In this document: one piece after another, positions 1 to 12,600 of the stretch
Layout: each line of letters starts with the position of its first letter
How positions within the stretch are numbered: the stretch's first letter is position 1
Assembly: GCA_028023455.1 (NCBI GenBank)
Contig: JAQFVV010006231.1
Span: 7,022,036-7,086,035 of the forward strand
Source: Epiperipatus broadwayi
Lineage: Eukaryota; Onychophora; Udeonychophora; Euonychophora; Peripatidae
DNA length: 64,000 bases
Direction: 5' to 3'
Position numbers and translations under genes: made by a program
The notes under the pieces: generated by a model
The model's input: the letters and a program-made list of their open reading frames with translations, nothing else
Database searches by the model: none
Told to the model about the DNA's origin: nothing

Positions 1-290
1 ATTTTAAAAAGCTGCTCACATGACATGGGCAAGAAATTCCATAAGCCAACCTAGAATGACTATACATAATGTATGGAAATTACTAATTAACTTTGCTCTT
101 AGAAAAAAGTGAAGAAATCAGGAGGAACCTCATAGATAAGTGTATGAAATTTTTATTAACTTGCCTTTGGCAGGATGGCTCCATTTGGTTACAGCATTAT
201 CTTAAAATTCAATAATCTAAGGAGGTTTAAATCCCATGCTAGTACTGTCACTGGTCAGGCCAGCAACACCTGAAGAAGAGATAAATAAAT
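1..290 (+). repeat. SINE-like repeat, family 2 (tRNA-like core with conserved leader)
   Basis: This segment matches the reverse complement of 49260-49540 over most of its length, including about 170 bases upstream of a tRNA-like core. The core begins near 173 (GGATGGCTCCATTTGG, A-box-like) and ends in a decayed B box near 228-236. It is followed by CTGGTCAGGCCAGCAAC, which all three copies share. A third copy at 48515-48640 has only the tRNA-like part and the tail. RNA polymerase III transcription and LINE-driven copying are inferred from SINE biology. The left end may lie outside the window. Confidence 0.6.
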
Positions 291-622
291 ACAGCAGCTT
301 ATTATATATCACTTTAAATAATTCCTAGGTTTACCCTACTATAAGTAAATAGTTTTATTGGGATTTAAAAACATCCGACAACACTAAGCTGTCATGAAAT
401 AAAGTCACACACTACAATTTATAAAACAGGAATTGGATAGAATAAAGAAAGACTAAAAAATATTTTTTAAATAATTGTTTTAATAATTAACTGATTAACA
501 ATGAACAAAAAAAATCACATGATAGTATGAAATTTTAAACATTCATTTCATCAAAAAATATATTTTCATAAACATTATATTAACCAATCAGTTGATTTCC
601 ATTTATAAATTAACTTTTAATT
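291..622. other. AT-rich spacer, nothing recognised
   Basis: AT-rich sequence without a convincing reading frame, repeat or RNA gene. Confidence 0.5.
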
Positions 623-630
623 CATTAAGT

Positions 631-3344
631 CAGTGATAATGAACCTATGGTATGCATGCCAGAGATAGTATTTTCAAATTGTTTTACTGGCTGGCAAACT
701 ATTTATATATAATTTTCTATGCTTTAAATTATTTTTTTGTTGTTGCTAAAATCTGTACCAATAAAAATTTACTGTAAACTTAAGATAAAATAAATAAATA
801 TATTAGAATTCAATTTACAATTAAGCTTATATTAAAAGCAATAAATTACAAAATTTGAAATAAAATAAATAAATAAATATACATATGTAGGTGGGAATGG
901 TATTTTAAGTCAGATGAAGTAGTACTGGTATACTGTGGTATCATTTTCTATAAACCTGTCAAATGATTCCAATAGAACTAGAAAGTAAAATATTTTATAA
1001 CTTTGAAGGAAATTTTTTTAAATCTAAAGTAAAAGTAATAAAATGGTTTTCTGTCCTAATCTTTTTTTATCTAAATGTGTTGACATTATTCATTTTTTGA
1101 ATGCAATCAAAATTATAAACAAAGGATCAAAATCTGTAATCAATGCCACCAAACGACATTTTTTTTTTGCTTGAAGTTTTGCTGTAAAAGTGAAATGTAC
1201 GGATAATAATATATTTTAACATATAATAAATCTTTGATTTATAAAATTATTAAAGCTCATTTAAATTTACTTTTAAATAAATTTGTTTCAATTATATTAA
1301 TATGACTAATGAAAATAAAGAACAAAAATTGTCAAGAAGTAGAGACTCTCAAAATTGATGGACTGATGAGTATGGAATGATTAACAAAAGCACCAAGGCA
1401 GTCTGTGTTTTATGTTCCGGAACAGTTTTATTGAGAACATCATTGGTAATATGGTATTATGAGACCAATCATAAATCGCTCTGAAAAAATTTAAGGTGAA
1501 CAAGAAAAATATATTGTCCAAGCATTTAAAAATATAAAATATTCAATCAACATCTATAATGAAATGTATTGAAAATCATTCAAATGTAACTGCTGCTAGT
1601 TTTTTTTATTTCAAATGTAATTGCCAAACATGGGAAACTTTTTAATGATGGATATATTATAGAAGCTTGGATGAAATGTGCATCAGTTCTTTTTGAAGAT
1701 TTTGAAAACAAAAAAATTAATTCAGAGAATAAAAGATTTTCCATTGGCTAGAAGTAGAAAGAATCCTGCAAATAGCTAACAACATAACTTACCAACAAAA
1801 TGGATCGGTTTGTTTGGTTATTTTATTCACTATTGGGTTGGGAATAATATCAAAAAAAAGGGTTGATCAGTTTAACCTCATTAGTAACAACAACAAAAAA
1901 TATATATATTTACAATAAAGTTTTAAATGTACTTGCTGAAAAACAAATAAATATTGCCAAAATTGTATCAGTAACTACAGATGGTGCTCAAGAAAATGTT
2001 TTTATTTTCAGTTTATTTAACATCATATTGGACATTCAATTTTGGGTTTTTATTGCATTATACACCAGCAGTTTTTATGCATGAAGGCTAGTTTTAAGCC
2101 ACTGGATGGTGTTATGAATGTTGTGACTACGTTAGTCAATTTTACATCTACACAAGCTCTAAATAAACAAAAAAAATACATTTACTGAGTGAGATGAACT
2201 CAACATGTTTTACTTATAGACAACAAAGGAAAGGTTCTTCAAAGATTCTTTAGTGTTTAGATGAAATTAGACTTTTTATATAATGAGAAAATCATTGAAA
2301 AATATAATGAATTAATGGATGTCGAATGGCATTCAAAATTAATGTTTTTTACTAATATGTGTTCACTTCTAAATGTATTAAATGTGAAACTGCAAAGTTA
2401 TAATAACACAATTGTTGTCATGTTTATCAAAGTATTTGAAGTTAAATTACAAATTTACAACTGTGATGTTATTTCTTACACCTTGAAATATTTTCCATAT
2501 ATATAAAAGTTCTTGACTGATTTAGAATCTCACGAGAAGCCAGATCAAGTAAAATTAACACAAGTGTTTTGTTCTGTTATTCAGTTTATAATTCTATTTT
2601 TTTTTAAGATTTTCATAGTTCAGACATTTTATATCCAGACATCATTAATATCAATGAATAGTCCCAAGTTAGACATTTTTGAGTGGCTTAATTTGGAAGA
2701 TATGGAAATTCAATCAGTCAATTTTCAATCCAGTTTTATATAGAAACAAATTTGTTGATTTAAGGAATGAATTAGAAACAAAGGAAAATGATCGATTATT
2801 GGGCATATATGCTGAAGAGGAACTATTGACAACCTGGAAAACATTTAATTGTTTAAAAAAATGAGCGATCACTAATATTATCAATTTTCTCATCTACATA
2901 TGCATGTGAATCATTGTTTTCAAAAATGAATATAATTAAGGCCAGTTCAAGAAATAGAATAACAGATAAATCTAATTGAGCATGTACATTATTAAAAGTG
3001 ACAAAATATTAACCAGATATAAAACATTTGACATCCAATATACAACAGCAAAAATCTCATTAAATAATGTCTATTTATGTTGATTTTATGAGTTTATTTC
3101 CAAAATTTTGTTTTAATTACTATTACTTTTTTTACCATTATGCTCTTCTAAATAAATATTATTCACTTGTATTTAGCTTATTTAGAAATTTTGTTTAATT
3201 ATTATTACTATTTTGTTTTACAAACTTTTAAAAACTGCAATAAGTTGTTTATATTTTGATTTAATAACTATATGGCATGCCAATCATTCAATTAATATTT
3301 TTTGAAATTTCTGGCATGCACATATAAAACATTCACAACCAATG
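631..3344 (+). mobile_element. Complete hAT DNA transposon (decayed) with 8-bp TSD
   Basis: The 2714-bp element starts CAGTGATAATGAACC and ends with the related inverted sequence ending CAACCAATG. Both ends also share an inner inverted block (GCATGCCAGA, then TTTCAAA). The 8-bp direct repeat CATTAAGT flanks it exactly at 623-630 and 3345-3352, the TSD length of hAT transposases. CAGTG ends and 8-bp TSDs define the hAT superfamily. Inside, on the plus strand, is a broken transposase gene (1302-3063). The TIRs are imperfect, so the copy is old and cannot move by itself. Confidence 0.85.
1302..3063 (+). pseudogene. hAT transposase pseudogene, GTF2IRD2/Charlie-like
   Basis: The frame opens at ATG 1302 (MTNENKEQKLSRS), hits a TGA where Ser/Trp would precede WTDEYGMINKSTKAVCVLC, and continues into a BED-like zinc finger (CVLC ... 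YETNH). Middle fragments around 2260-2510 read as typical hAT interior (SLLNVLNVKLQ). The C-terminal dimerisation region survives at about 2770-3060 in shifted frames: NELETKENDRLLG, then SIFSSTYACESLFSKMN-like sequence and VTKY.PDIKHLTS before the stop at 3061. Many frameshifts and stops break it. The product would have been a cut-and-paste transposase acting on the ends at 631 and 3344. Assignment to the GTF2IRD2/EPM2AIP1/SCAND3-like branch comes from recognised motifs only and needs a protein search. Confidence 0.75.
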
Positions 3345-3352
3345 CATTAAGT

Positions 3353-4147
3353 TATTTCTTTAAAATAACTAAGTGAAAATAACTAAGTGTTTGAAAAACA
3401 ACATTTTCAAAATCAACAATAACAATCTTTAATTTACTTAATTAAACTTTTGTTAAGCTTTTATGGGGGAAATGAATGAAAAGAGAAAAATGTATTCCTC
3501 CCCAAAATTTAAATTTACACTAAATTAAATTTTCTAAAAACTATTTCATAATTTTGAGAAGAAAATTGTCTGAACTTTTTTTTTAAAAAAATTTCAGAAA
3601 TTAAAAATATTAACTTAATGAAAATATTTAAAATTGTCAATTCTTACAAAAAAAAAATCTTTTTTTTTATTATACATGAAAATTTAATGTGCACACAAAA
3701 AAATATCTTTAACCATGATTTGATTCTTCTATAGAGTCCTTCCCAATTATAATTTCCAGTTTTTCCGATTGTTTTTCCTTAAAGGTTTCTACACATGAAC
3801 ATGATTAATTTTTCCTTTTCTGATGTGTTATATTTCATCTCCAGGTTAACAAAATTTAATCCATTTTCTTTTAACAATTTTTCCAGATGAGAGTAACACA
3901 GACAGAGACCATGCTCTTGGTTGCAGATAAGGTTGCAGATTATTTTAAGGGTAACTTATTTATATTTTTATTCCAGTGAAGGCAAGTTACATGGAGGAGG
4001 ATGGTGTCTATCTTATCTGAATTTGGCAAATGGTTTTTATTATAAAAACCATTTTTATGACTAAAGTCATAGAATGTTAAAAGCTTGTATAAAATTTTTG
4101 TTATATTATGCAATAGCTTAGTTAAAACATCTGTTTCTTTCTTTTTT
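3353..4147. other. AT-rich spacer, nothing recognised
   Basis: No repeat family or coding signature seen. The short minus-strand frame at 3940-4182 resembles no family I know and overlaps the tandem repeat that follows. Confidence 0.4.
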
Positions 4148-4272
4148 AGCAGCTGGATTAAGACTTGACTGCATCTTTTCAACAGGTAAGTTAGGAATAA
4201 TTTATTAGCCTATTGTCTTAGTAGCTGGATTAAGATTTGACTTCTCTTCAACAACTAGGTAAGGAATAATTT
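4148..4272. repeat. Two-unit tandem repeat
   Basis: The segment AGCAGCTGGATTAAGACTTG at 4148-4203 is repeated with changes at 4220-4272 (AGTAGCTGGATTAAGATTTG). Each unit ends GGAATAATTT. The second copy has small deletions. Confidence 0.7.
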
Positions 4273-5383
4273 CTTCTACTGAATACTGGATTTTCTAGCT
4301 TGTTCACAACCCCATTATTTTTTTGTAGATCAATATTCCCTCTCAATCATAATGTGTCTCTAATCTGATAATTTTTTTAACAACCAATTAGGTAAATTTT
4401 TATAAATACAATTGTTCAGATATTTCCCTCCTTAATTATAGATATTGAAAAACAAGAACTTAAATTAACATCATAAAATTCTTGACATTACCTTCTAATT
4501 AAAAAAAACATTCTTGCAAAAGGAAAACAAGATAATCAGTTAATTGCACTGATTTGATTTTTTTCATTGAAGAGAAATAAAGAAAAAAACAACTCTGATT
4601 AATTTAAAATAAAATTTACTAAAATATTAAAATCCTATTTTTTTTTTTAAAAAAAAAAGCTCTTAAACATAAAACTTTACATGTCTTAAAAGGTTATAAA
4701 TAATATTTATTAAATTGGTACTCATCTTATAGCTAAAGGCACCGCTCTATGGTGCGGTTTTCGCGCCAAAGTACATAAAAATGCTGTTTCCTTGGCTGAC
4801 ACATTCGAACCCACATTTTCTATATACAACTTTTTTGTTGTGCTACAGAATGCAGGCCGCTATGTCATGTCGCAGTACAGCATGTATGTCGCATAGCTGC
4901 TAATACATTTTCCGAATTCGCACAATTTATAAAATAATTACGCTTGATGAGGGAGTTTGTATTTGAATTGTATTGAAATGTTGTTTTCATTGGATTTTTT
5001 TTTATTTTAAACTATTGAAATGTTCAGATTTTTTAAAACAATAATTATAAGACTTTTTACAATGTACTGTATTGAACTTTTATTTGGTAAAATATTAAAT
5101 ATTTATGTTTTTAATGAGTTGCAATTAGGTAACATGACAAAGAAGATTCTACCGTCTGTATATTTTTGAAGTAAAAAAGAGCGGTAGGAAAAAATATCCA
5201 GTAAGAAAAGTCCAAATATACAGGTTTTTTTGTAAATTTAATAAAAAGCAATTATTATAAACATGTTTAATAAGTAAAGAAGACGTGTTTGTTGTTATTT
5301 AAAAAAGTTTGAGTTTCTTTCTTCTGTCCGAGTACGGTTACGATTTTGAATTTTTCTATTTTAGCATTACAAACAAACAGAAC

Positions 5384-5448
5384 ACTAACTCTAAACTAAC
5401 CCTAAACCTAACCCTAAAACTAACCCTAAACTAACCCTAAATCTAACT
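5384..5448. repeat. Interstitial telomere-like repeats
   Basis: An irregular array of CTAACCCTAAA-type units, close to the metazoan telomere repeat CCCTAA/TTAGGG, with some units carrying an extra A or C. It lies in the middle of the candidate 1146-bp element, so it probably belongs to that element rather than to an old chromosome end. Confidence 0.6.
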
Positions 5449-5516
5449 GTAACAACTTTTACTTTTATTACAATTAATATTTTTTAGTTAAACAACAACA
5501 AAAAAAGTCGTAACAC

Positions 5517-5648
5517 AAGTAAAAAAATATCCGATAGAAAATTGATTAAAAAAAAAAAAGCCGTACCACAAGTAAAAAAATATCCGATAGAAAATTGATA
5601 AAAAAAAAGCCGTAACAACAATTTAAAAAGTATACGATATAAAAAACA
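5517..5648. repeat. Three-unit tandem repeat
   Basis: Units of roughly 45 bp start at 5517, 5560 and 5609 with GTCGTAACACAAG, GCCGTACCACAAG and GCCGTAACAACAA. The first two share ATATCCGATAGAAAATTGAT; the third has TATACGATAT. Confidence 0.75.
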
Positions 5649-5872
5649 CGAATCAAATTGTAATTTGTTGATTTTATTTTACATTTATTATTATCATTTA
5701 AATTGTATACGTTAATAAAAAATAATATTTAAAAAAGACGATTTTTGTTTTGTTTTTATTTTCGCATTACAAAAAAGCACAGAAAAATTATTAAAATCAA
5801 CGGCCCATGAATGTTCATATTTTATAGTTTTAGCATGAAAAAGGCGCCATCTAACGGCATCTTTATCTATAA

Positions 5873-6439
5873 TACAAGCACCATTAAATTATTTACCAAA
5901 AAGAGGAAGTTTTTTTTTTCTCTTAGTACATTTTCATAGTTTAAATTAAAGCTAATAATTAATTATAATTACTGAAGAGAAAAAGTTAAAAAACTTATTT
6001 ACATTCTTTTACAATTTTCTTTCCCTTCTATAATCATTTTATAACTTATTAAAATATTCCCATATTAAAATCATATTATTTAATTTATTTAATGCTTGAG
6101 GATTCTCATATTATCATATTGGGACTTTAAATATTTAGTTAAATGAAGACCCATTATAAAAAAATATGTAATTAAATAATTCTATACTTAAACCTGAGGG
6201 ACATGCTATCAACTATCTATTTTTTAGTGTAGTTATGTAGCCAACTGGTTACAATATGTATTTTCCACTGATAAAGCTTACTATTGTTTGTACATTATTT
6301 GCATTTTTTAATTACAAGATGTGAAAGTAAAGGTTTATTTTATTCTGGAGTGTTACTATTTTTGTTTTATTCAGCATTCAAATCCCTTTCTTTTTTTCAC
6401 TATACTCTTGTTCACCAAGATTCAGACCAAATATAATAG
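5873..6439. other. AT-rich spacer, nothing recognised
   Basis: No coding or repeat signature found. Confidence 0.4.
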
Positions 6440-7700
6440 ACTCGCTTATCACTCTATTATATCTCCTTATAAATAATCTTCTTAGTGTCACTATACAATT
6501 ACTGCTTTTGCATTTTTATAAATAATTTTTAAAATATGACAATATCTCAGATCTATATCTTGATAATATAAAACTTTAAACATTGTGGAAATATTTTTAA
6601 AATCAATTACCTTTCTATAATCTACTAATACTTAATATTAATGCTTAATACTTAATTATAATTTATCACTCTAAAATAGTTTTAAATACAGCTTGTTTTT
6701 TTTTGTTGTTGTTGGTTTGAATCTAAAGATCACTATAGATAAGTTATTCCCTTGATAAAAATCTTATATAGTATTGATAGGAAACTAATAAGTCTGTAAT
6801 TTCTAATATCTTCTTTTTTATATTTTTTAAATATCACTATTATATTTCAATCATTTTGTTCATTATTATCATTTAAACATTTGGACTATTACATTTGCTA
6901 ATAATTTTTCTTTCTTCAATTGCTTCTTTTAAAATATTAATTAAAAGTGCATCATTTTCTGGATTTTTAAAAAAAATCCTTTATGGATTTATTTATATGC
7001 TCATTTCTTCATTTAAAATACTTGGAAATTCAGATGGTATTATATTTATAGAATTTACTTTGTTTTCTTGTTCTTCTTTAATATATAGTTCTTTGCACAA
7101 CTCTTCTATTTCATGAAGATATTAAAAGTTACAGACCTATTAGCCTTTAATCAGTTCTATGTAAGACCTATGAGAAAGTTAAAACTCATCTACAGCAAAT
7201 ATGGTTTCAAACCAACAAAAGTTATAAGATAATTAAAAACTGTTTTAACACAATAGATTACATACAAATATTAAGAGAATAGTTTATCTTCTTAATACTG
7301 AAAACTTTTTTTCTAATATCAAAATATTGTTTATGCTTTTGAGACATTATCTTCTATAATATTTTTTAATAATTCACAATTATATTTACTTACGTTATCT
7401 TTTTTTTCATGTAATTTTACAAATTTCTGATAGTTATTTTTTTATCAGTGGATTATTTTTAAATATTACTTTGCTTTATTTTTCATACATCTTGGTGAAT
7501 TGGTTTTTTTTTTGCACTAACTATTTCTATAATAATTCTTAATAGAATATTAATCATCTTATTAAAATTAGTTAAATCTTCTTCAAAGTCTTTTATTTTA
7601 AATGATTTGCAAGTTTTAATTTAGTTCAGTGGAGTGATCATGAAGGCTAGGAATATCAATTGTCAAAAAAGTTTTTTTTAATAGTTTTCATCTCTAATTT
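6440..7700 (-). pseudogene. RTE-like LINE fragment (RT region), heavily decayed
   Basis: The segment aligns by eye with the better copy at 33455-36360. Examples are the block near 6500-6560 (TGCATTTTTATAAATAAT, AAATATGACAATATC) against 34355-34400, the block at 7000-7050 (TCATTTAAAATACTTGGAAATTCAGA) against 34898-34925, and 7640-7700 against 35440-35490. Order and strand are kept, so this is one minus-strand copy of the RT portion without endonuclease or 3' end. Stops and indels are everywhere, and the plus-strand frame at 6895-7116 is only its antisense shadow. Older than the 34-kb copy. Confidence 0.7.
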
Positions 7701-10700
7701 TACAATAGCATATTGTACCCTTTATATTGGTGCACCCCATTATAAAAAAATTGGGAATAAAATTTCTTAGATGTATAATTTTAAATTTTATTAAATCAAA
7801 AGTAGATATTTATTAAGCTAGGAAAAATAATTGTCATTTTAATTATCATAGGGTTTGAATTTAAGTTTAATCAATTAAGAGTCATATAAAGGACATAAAT
7901 GTTGGGTGAAATAGTTGGTTATAAATGTACATAAAAGACAAAATGATAAATTATAAATTTATTTTAGTTACAAATAAGTAAACATTTTATAGCATTTAAA
8001 ATTATAGTAAAGTTCAAATCTAATCTTATAAACAAGTATATATTATATAGATAGATAATTATTGTCTGTGCACATCTAAAGTAATAAAAGCAATTCTTAT
8101 TTCTGGTTAAATCTTAAATTATGTTTAAAAATAAATAACTAAGATTCATTTTAAAAATTTCATGATTAAAAATCATAAAAGTAATCTGGAAGCTTAGTCA
8201 TATAAAAATAAAATCAAAATGATCTAAATCAATATAAAGTAAATTGTATTTTATTCCATTTCTAAAAGATATTATTTTTATTGAGAAATATTTTAAACAG
8301 AAAATATTTGTGTTAAATATAGATCAAATACTAACAGCTCATTTAAATACAGAATCAAAGAAGTGGTAAAAATTAACCAATAAACATCCTGCAAACAATC
8401 ATTAAAAAAAATTGAGGGAATATTAAATTGGAAAAAAAAAAAAAAATCAATACAGATCGGAGAACAAGTAACTGATTATTATTCTTTTTTATTCTAAAAG
8501 TGTGCAAGAAATTTACTTAAATATTATTATCTGGAAAAAAGAAAAATAATGGATTTTACTGATGTAATAATTTAAATGATATAGATTATAAAGCTTCATT
8601 AAAATGCCAGAGTAGATTAAATTGATCTCTACAGGCAATTCAACAACTAATGGTTTTTGGAAAAATTCTGGAAATCATTACATGGAAAAAATAATAGAAA
8701 ATAGAATAGGAAAAATTGTGTATATATATCCCAAATGGTGACCAAGGAAGAAACTCTAAAGGAAAATATTGGGAGTACTGTATTTACACTGAATTTAATT
8801 GTTAAACTAATTAAAGTATTCATGTATTATATGAGTCAAAGTAATTGGACAAGATCAGGCTATCAACCAGGGATAAATAAAAGACAAATAATTTCTGATA
8901 GAGATAAGTATGCATTTTTAAAATTATTTAGAACTAAAGTAGTAATACATAATAACAGAACAAGATGTGAATGGAAAAGAATACACCATATTCAATGATA
9001 AATCTTAAAACATGTTTGAATAAAATTTTAATTTAAATTATGATTAAAACTGAGCGGTACTAATTTTAATATTACTTTGATGTAATGTTTAAAAAATTAG
9101 ACTGAGTGTTATATATAGGTTAAAGGATGATTATATTTATATGTGTATGGAATAACAGTGGTCTGCTAGTATGAATGAAAGCATTATTTATCATCCAGAA
9201 TTGAAAAAAAAAAAAAGATAAGTGTAAGAGAGTAAAACCACCCCAGAAAATATTTAATAGGGAATAAATATGCATGAAAAATAAATTATTGAAGAACAGA
9301 TGAAATCAACCTTAGTGCATTAAGAAATATAAAATGTCTTTGGAAGGTAATATTATTCTACTGTTAAATGAAAATGTAAAATGAAAAATAAGTAAGAAAT
9401 CATTTGGATGTTAAATCATTTATTACTAATGCAAGGAGTATTTAAATCAAACATATAAGACAAGTTGCAGATAATCTTTAATTATTAAAGGAAAATAAAA
9501 TCTGCTACATTGTCAATAATCTGACATTGTGTAAATTTTGGTAATGATAATAATCTTCAGATGAAAACAAATGGAGAAAAAATGATTGTAATATTAAGAT
9601 GCAACTAGTGGAGTGTTTGAGATGAAAGTATTTGAAACAAAAGTGATAATAATATTAATGTGCAACCAGTCTGAATCCTATGGAATGATTGTAATGCCAG
9701 TAAAAGTTAAAGTTTTTTTTTGTTTGTTTGTTTGTTTAGGAATTTATATTTAAAGAGAAAAAAAAGCTTGCAACATCACATTTGTATATTAAATATAGTT
9801 GTTATTACAATGGGGGAGGGGGTAATAGATAGTGAAATTAATAATTGATTTAATTTGGTTATCTATATCATTATTTATTTTAAAAGTATGTTTTATCAAA
9901 TATTGTTATATAATTAAAATCAATAGATGATTAATGATTTAATGAAAGATATCATAAAAATAATTAACACGGGAATAGGTTGTTGTTTAAATATACAATA
10001 TTGAAAACGAAAACAATGATATTTTAAATTTGATCTTATGTTTTATAATGAATAATTTTAATATAGTTATATGGAATTATAAGTAATTGTATTTTGTAAT
10101 TTGTATAAGCAAATAGTTATAAGGAAGATAGTAGAAAAATATAAGTTAAAAATATGAAGGTAATAATTAAGTTGTTAGCTAAAGCAAAGGTATGTATTGT
10201 ATTTAAGATACACCAAAGAGTTGTTTATTAATATTTAGCTGAATCTCATAAATTGTAGATGAAAATTATTGTAGGAAGATATAAGGGTTCAGATTTAATA
10301 GTATACAGCATAAAATTTTTATTGGTTGTATTTTAGTGTATAGATTGAGAATAAAACTATAGGAAGATGGAGTTTGAGATCAAAAACTAATTGATGATTT
10401 TATAATTATTATAGTAATATTTTCTTAGAAAAAATAAATAAATAAAGATTAAAGGATGAATATCATGGTATCTAAAAATACACAAAAGGTGACATTTCAC
10501 CATATTATAACAAGATTATTATATTGAAGCAAGAATATAATAATTAATATGTTCCATTTTGTCTTTATAATTTAAAGCCTAACTTATAATGGGTTGATAA
10601 TTGTAAAAGAAGGGAAGAATGATGATTTAGGGAAAACACCTGATTTGTGATATAAAAAAAAGGCAAAAATATGTAAAGGTAAATAACACAACAGCACCAC

Positions 10701-11440
10701 ATTATATGAAAAGGTGATTTTTTTTTATTATTGTAAATATCTAAAAGGTAAAAAAAATGGAATGGAAATTTTTCAATTGTTTGCAGTGTTACTATATTAT
10801 ATTGGTACATAACATTATTACCATTGTTATTTTACATTACCTGTTAGTTAAAAATATTATTATAATATCTTGTAAATAATATGATTAAAGTTGTTGTTTT
10901 GAAAATTAAATTGAGTATTAAAAATTGCATTTCTTTTCTGACAGTCATTGTCACTACATCACCTGAACTCAAAGTGTACAGTTTGAGATTGAAATAAGAA
11001 ATTAATCCAGTTTAGAACAATAGAACAGTCAATTAAGCATACATCTCTGAAAAGAGATTTTAACTCACTGTAAGCTGCTTTGATCACATAAGTCATTGAT
11101 AATAATGCAAATTATTAAAGTATGCTTATTTATAAGGAATTAAATTGTGAATTACTTATTATTGAAAGTATCACATATAATTATAATTTAGATAACAATA
11201 TTAGTTTAAGAGTAAGTATTAGGGAACATAAATATAAAGTAGGAGTACAATTTTGATTATAGATTTAGTTTATAAGTATTTTCTTAATTAATAAACTGCC
11301 TATAGAGTTGAGTAAAATCCCTCTTGATATTTTATAGGTGGATTAAATAACTAATTAAAACTCAATGATTATCTGAAATCTCCTTAGTATAAAATTATTA
11401 TTATGATTATTGTTAATTATAATCTTATAGAAGTAATAAT
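7701..11440. other. Long AT-rich stretch, no gene recognised
   Basis: I see no transposon or host motif here. An 87-codon plus-strand frame at 8735-8998 starts MVTKEETLKENIGS and resembles nothing I know. A (TTTG) run lies at about 9719-9738 and a G-rich tract at 9811-9823. Ancient repeats too diverged to read by eye are likely. Confidence 0.35.
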
Positions 11441-11451
11441 AAAATTCAGTA

Positions 11452-11650
11452 CTTTAGTATTATTCAACCAATGACGTATTACACCTACAGACTTTTCTTC
11501 CGGTAGACACCGTCGATGATAACATGACAACATTGTAATGGCAACCAAGACACTGTCATGATTAATCAATTTTTTATATTTTTTGACCAATCACAAGATC
11601 AGACTGATATGGCTTCAGGGTAATACGTCATTGGTTGGATAATACTAAAG
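11452..11650. mobile_element. MITE with near-perfect 31-bp terminal inverted repeats
   Basis: Bases 11452-11482 and the reverse complement of 11620-11650 agree at 30 of 31 positions (shared core CAACCAATGACGTATTAC). The interior, about 137 bp, has no coding capacity. The direct repeat AAAATTCA occurs at 11441-11448 and 11656-11663; if that is the 8-bp TSD, the element is 11449-11655 and hAT-like, though its outermost bases then differ between ends. High TIR identity suggests a fairly recent insertion. Confidence 0.8.
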
Positions 11651-11961
11651 AACCCAAAATTCAATATATAAAAACATGATAGTATAATTTCTTCATTAGT
11701 TAATTGAAAGTTAATAATTATAAACGTTTAATTAGAATCATTTAATTATAATTGTTAGACATGAGGGTATGTAGATACTAAATAAGGAGGGATGTCTAGG
11801 TATTCTCATGCCCTTGGATAAATATTTTAGTATTTATTTAATGTTAAGAGGTATGCAAACTTGCTGATAAGATAGGAGAATCTCACAATTGTTAATATTA
11901 AACAAAGATAATTGAGAAATGGTAAGTCTTAAATGATACCTAGATAAAACCATAGGATAGT

Positions 11962-12600
11962 CTAATGTAAGAACTTGGCATATCTTTTATGGGTTATCAT
12001 CCTATTGGCAGGGTACAATATATATACATTACAACTTGCTGATAGATGATTACTTCCTATGTTGACTCTATTAAAGACATTGTAACCTTGAAATACATAT
12101 TTTCTGTTAATGAAAATACTATTTTGTAGTAAATTTATATGAATGATTTCATGTTCATTTCCTTTTAGCATTTTTCTCAAAGAAGGGATTTTATAATATA
12201 CTTTTTTTTCTACAATTTCCACATGCCTGCATCCTCTCTCATTTCTGTATCCATTACCAAATTTACCAATAACACCATTTTCAATTATTTTTCTATTTTA
12301 GTATTAAAGTCTCTTCTAACAAAATTATTTTATACACCTACATAAAAATGTTTTTTTTTCATCACAATGAGAACTTGTTGAACTATAAACCTGAACTTTC
12401 AATATTTGGTATTTTTTATTAAGATGAATAACTAACTAATCTTGCCATACTGTTTGATATAGCATCAATCTGAACAATATCATTTTTCCAATTTCTAATA
12501 TTACAAAATAGCTCATGGCCCCATTAAATATTTGACAGCTCTTCCAGTTCAAACAATCTTCCTTCACTTGAAAGTGATCTACAATTGTTGGTAACTAAAT
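11962..12600 (-). pseudogene. RTE-like LINE fragment (APE endonuclease region)
   Basis: The 86-codon minus-strand frame at 11962-12222 contains FINRKYVFQGYNVFNRVNIG followed by SNHLSA. This fits the endonuclease C-terminus of RTE-type LINEs, where a GSDHRL motif is usual. Upstream on the same strand, 12230-12600 aligns with 35700-36160 of the better copy. Shared landmarks are TCACAATGAGAACTTGTTG, and the N-terminal endonuclease block CTTCCTTCACTTGAAAGTGA near 12560. The family enzyme nicks target DNA for target-primed reverse transcription. Here the catalytic Asp of the GSDH motif reads as Asn, and many stops interrupt the frame. Confidence 0.7.

Larger units (their letters stand above)
4727..5872. 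mobile_element. Candidate non-autonomous DNA transposon, 1146 bp
   Basis: The left end TTATAGCTAAAGGCACCG and the inverted right end TTATAGATAAAGATGCCG agree for about 35 bases. Both continue into ATGGTGCGG or ATGGCGCC. The inner sequence next to the left end is clearly richer in GC than the flanks. It carries no reading frame with recognisable motifs, but holds a telomere-like array (5384-5448) and a short tandem repeat (5517-5648). TA at each end may be the target duplication, which cannot be settled from one copy. Superfamily unknown. Confidence 0.45.

Noticed and set aside
5384-5448. True chromosome end or old telomere fusion
   Set aside because: Array is short, irregular, and lies inside an element with inverted ends.
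6895-7116. 73-codon plus-strand frame
   Set aside because: Antisense shadow of the RTE RT fragment; the same shadow appears at 34773-34976.
8735-8998. 87-codon plus-strand frame
   Set aside because: No recognised motif, no supporting context; a frame of this length can occur by chance in 64 kb.
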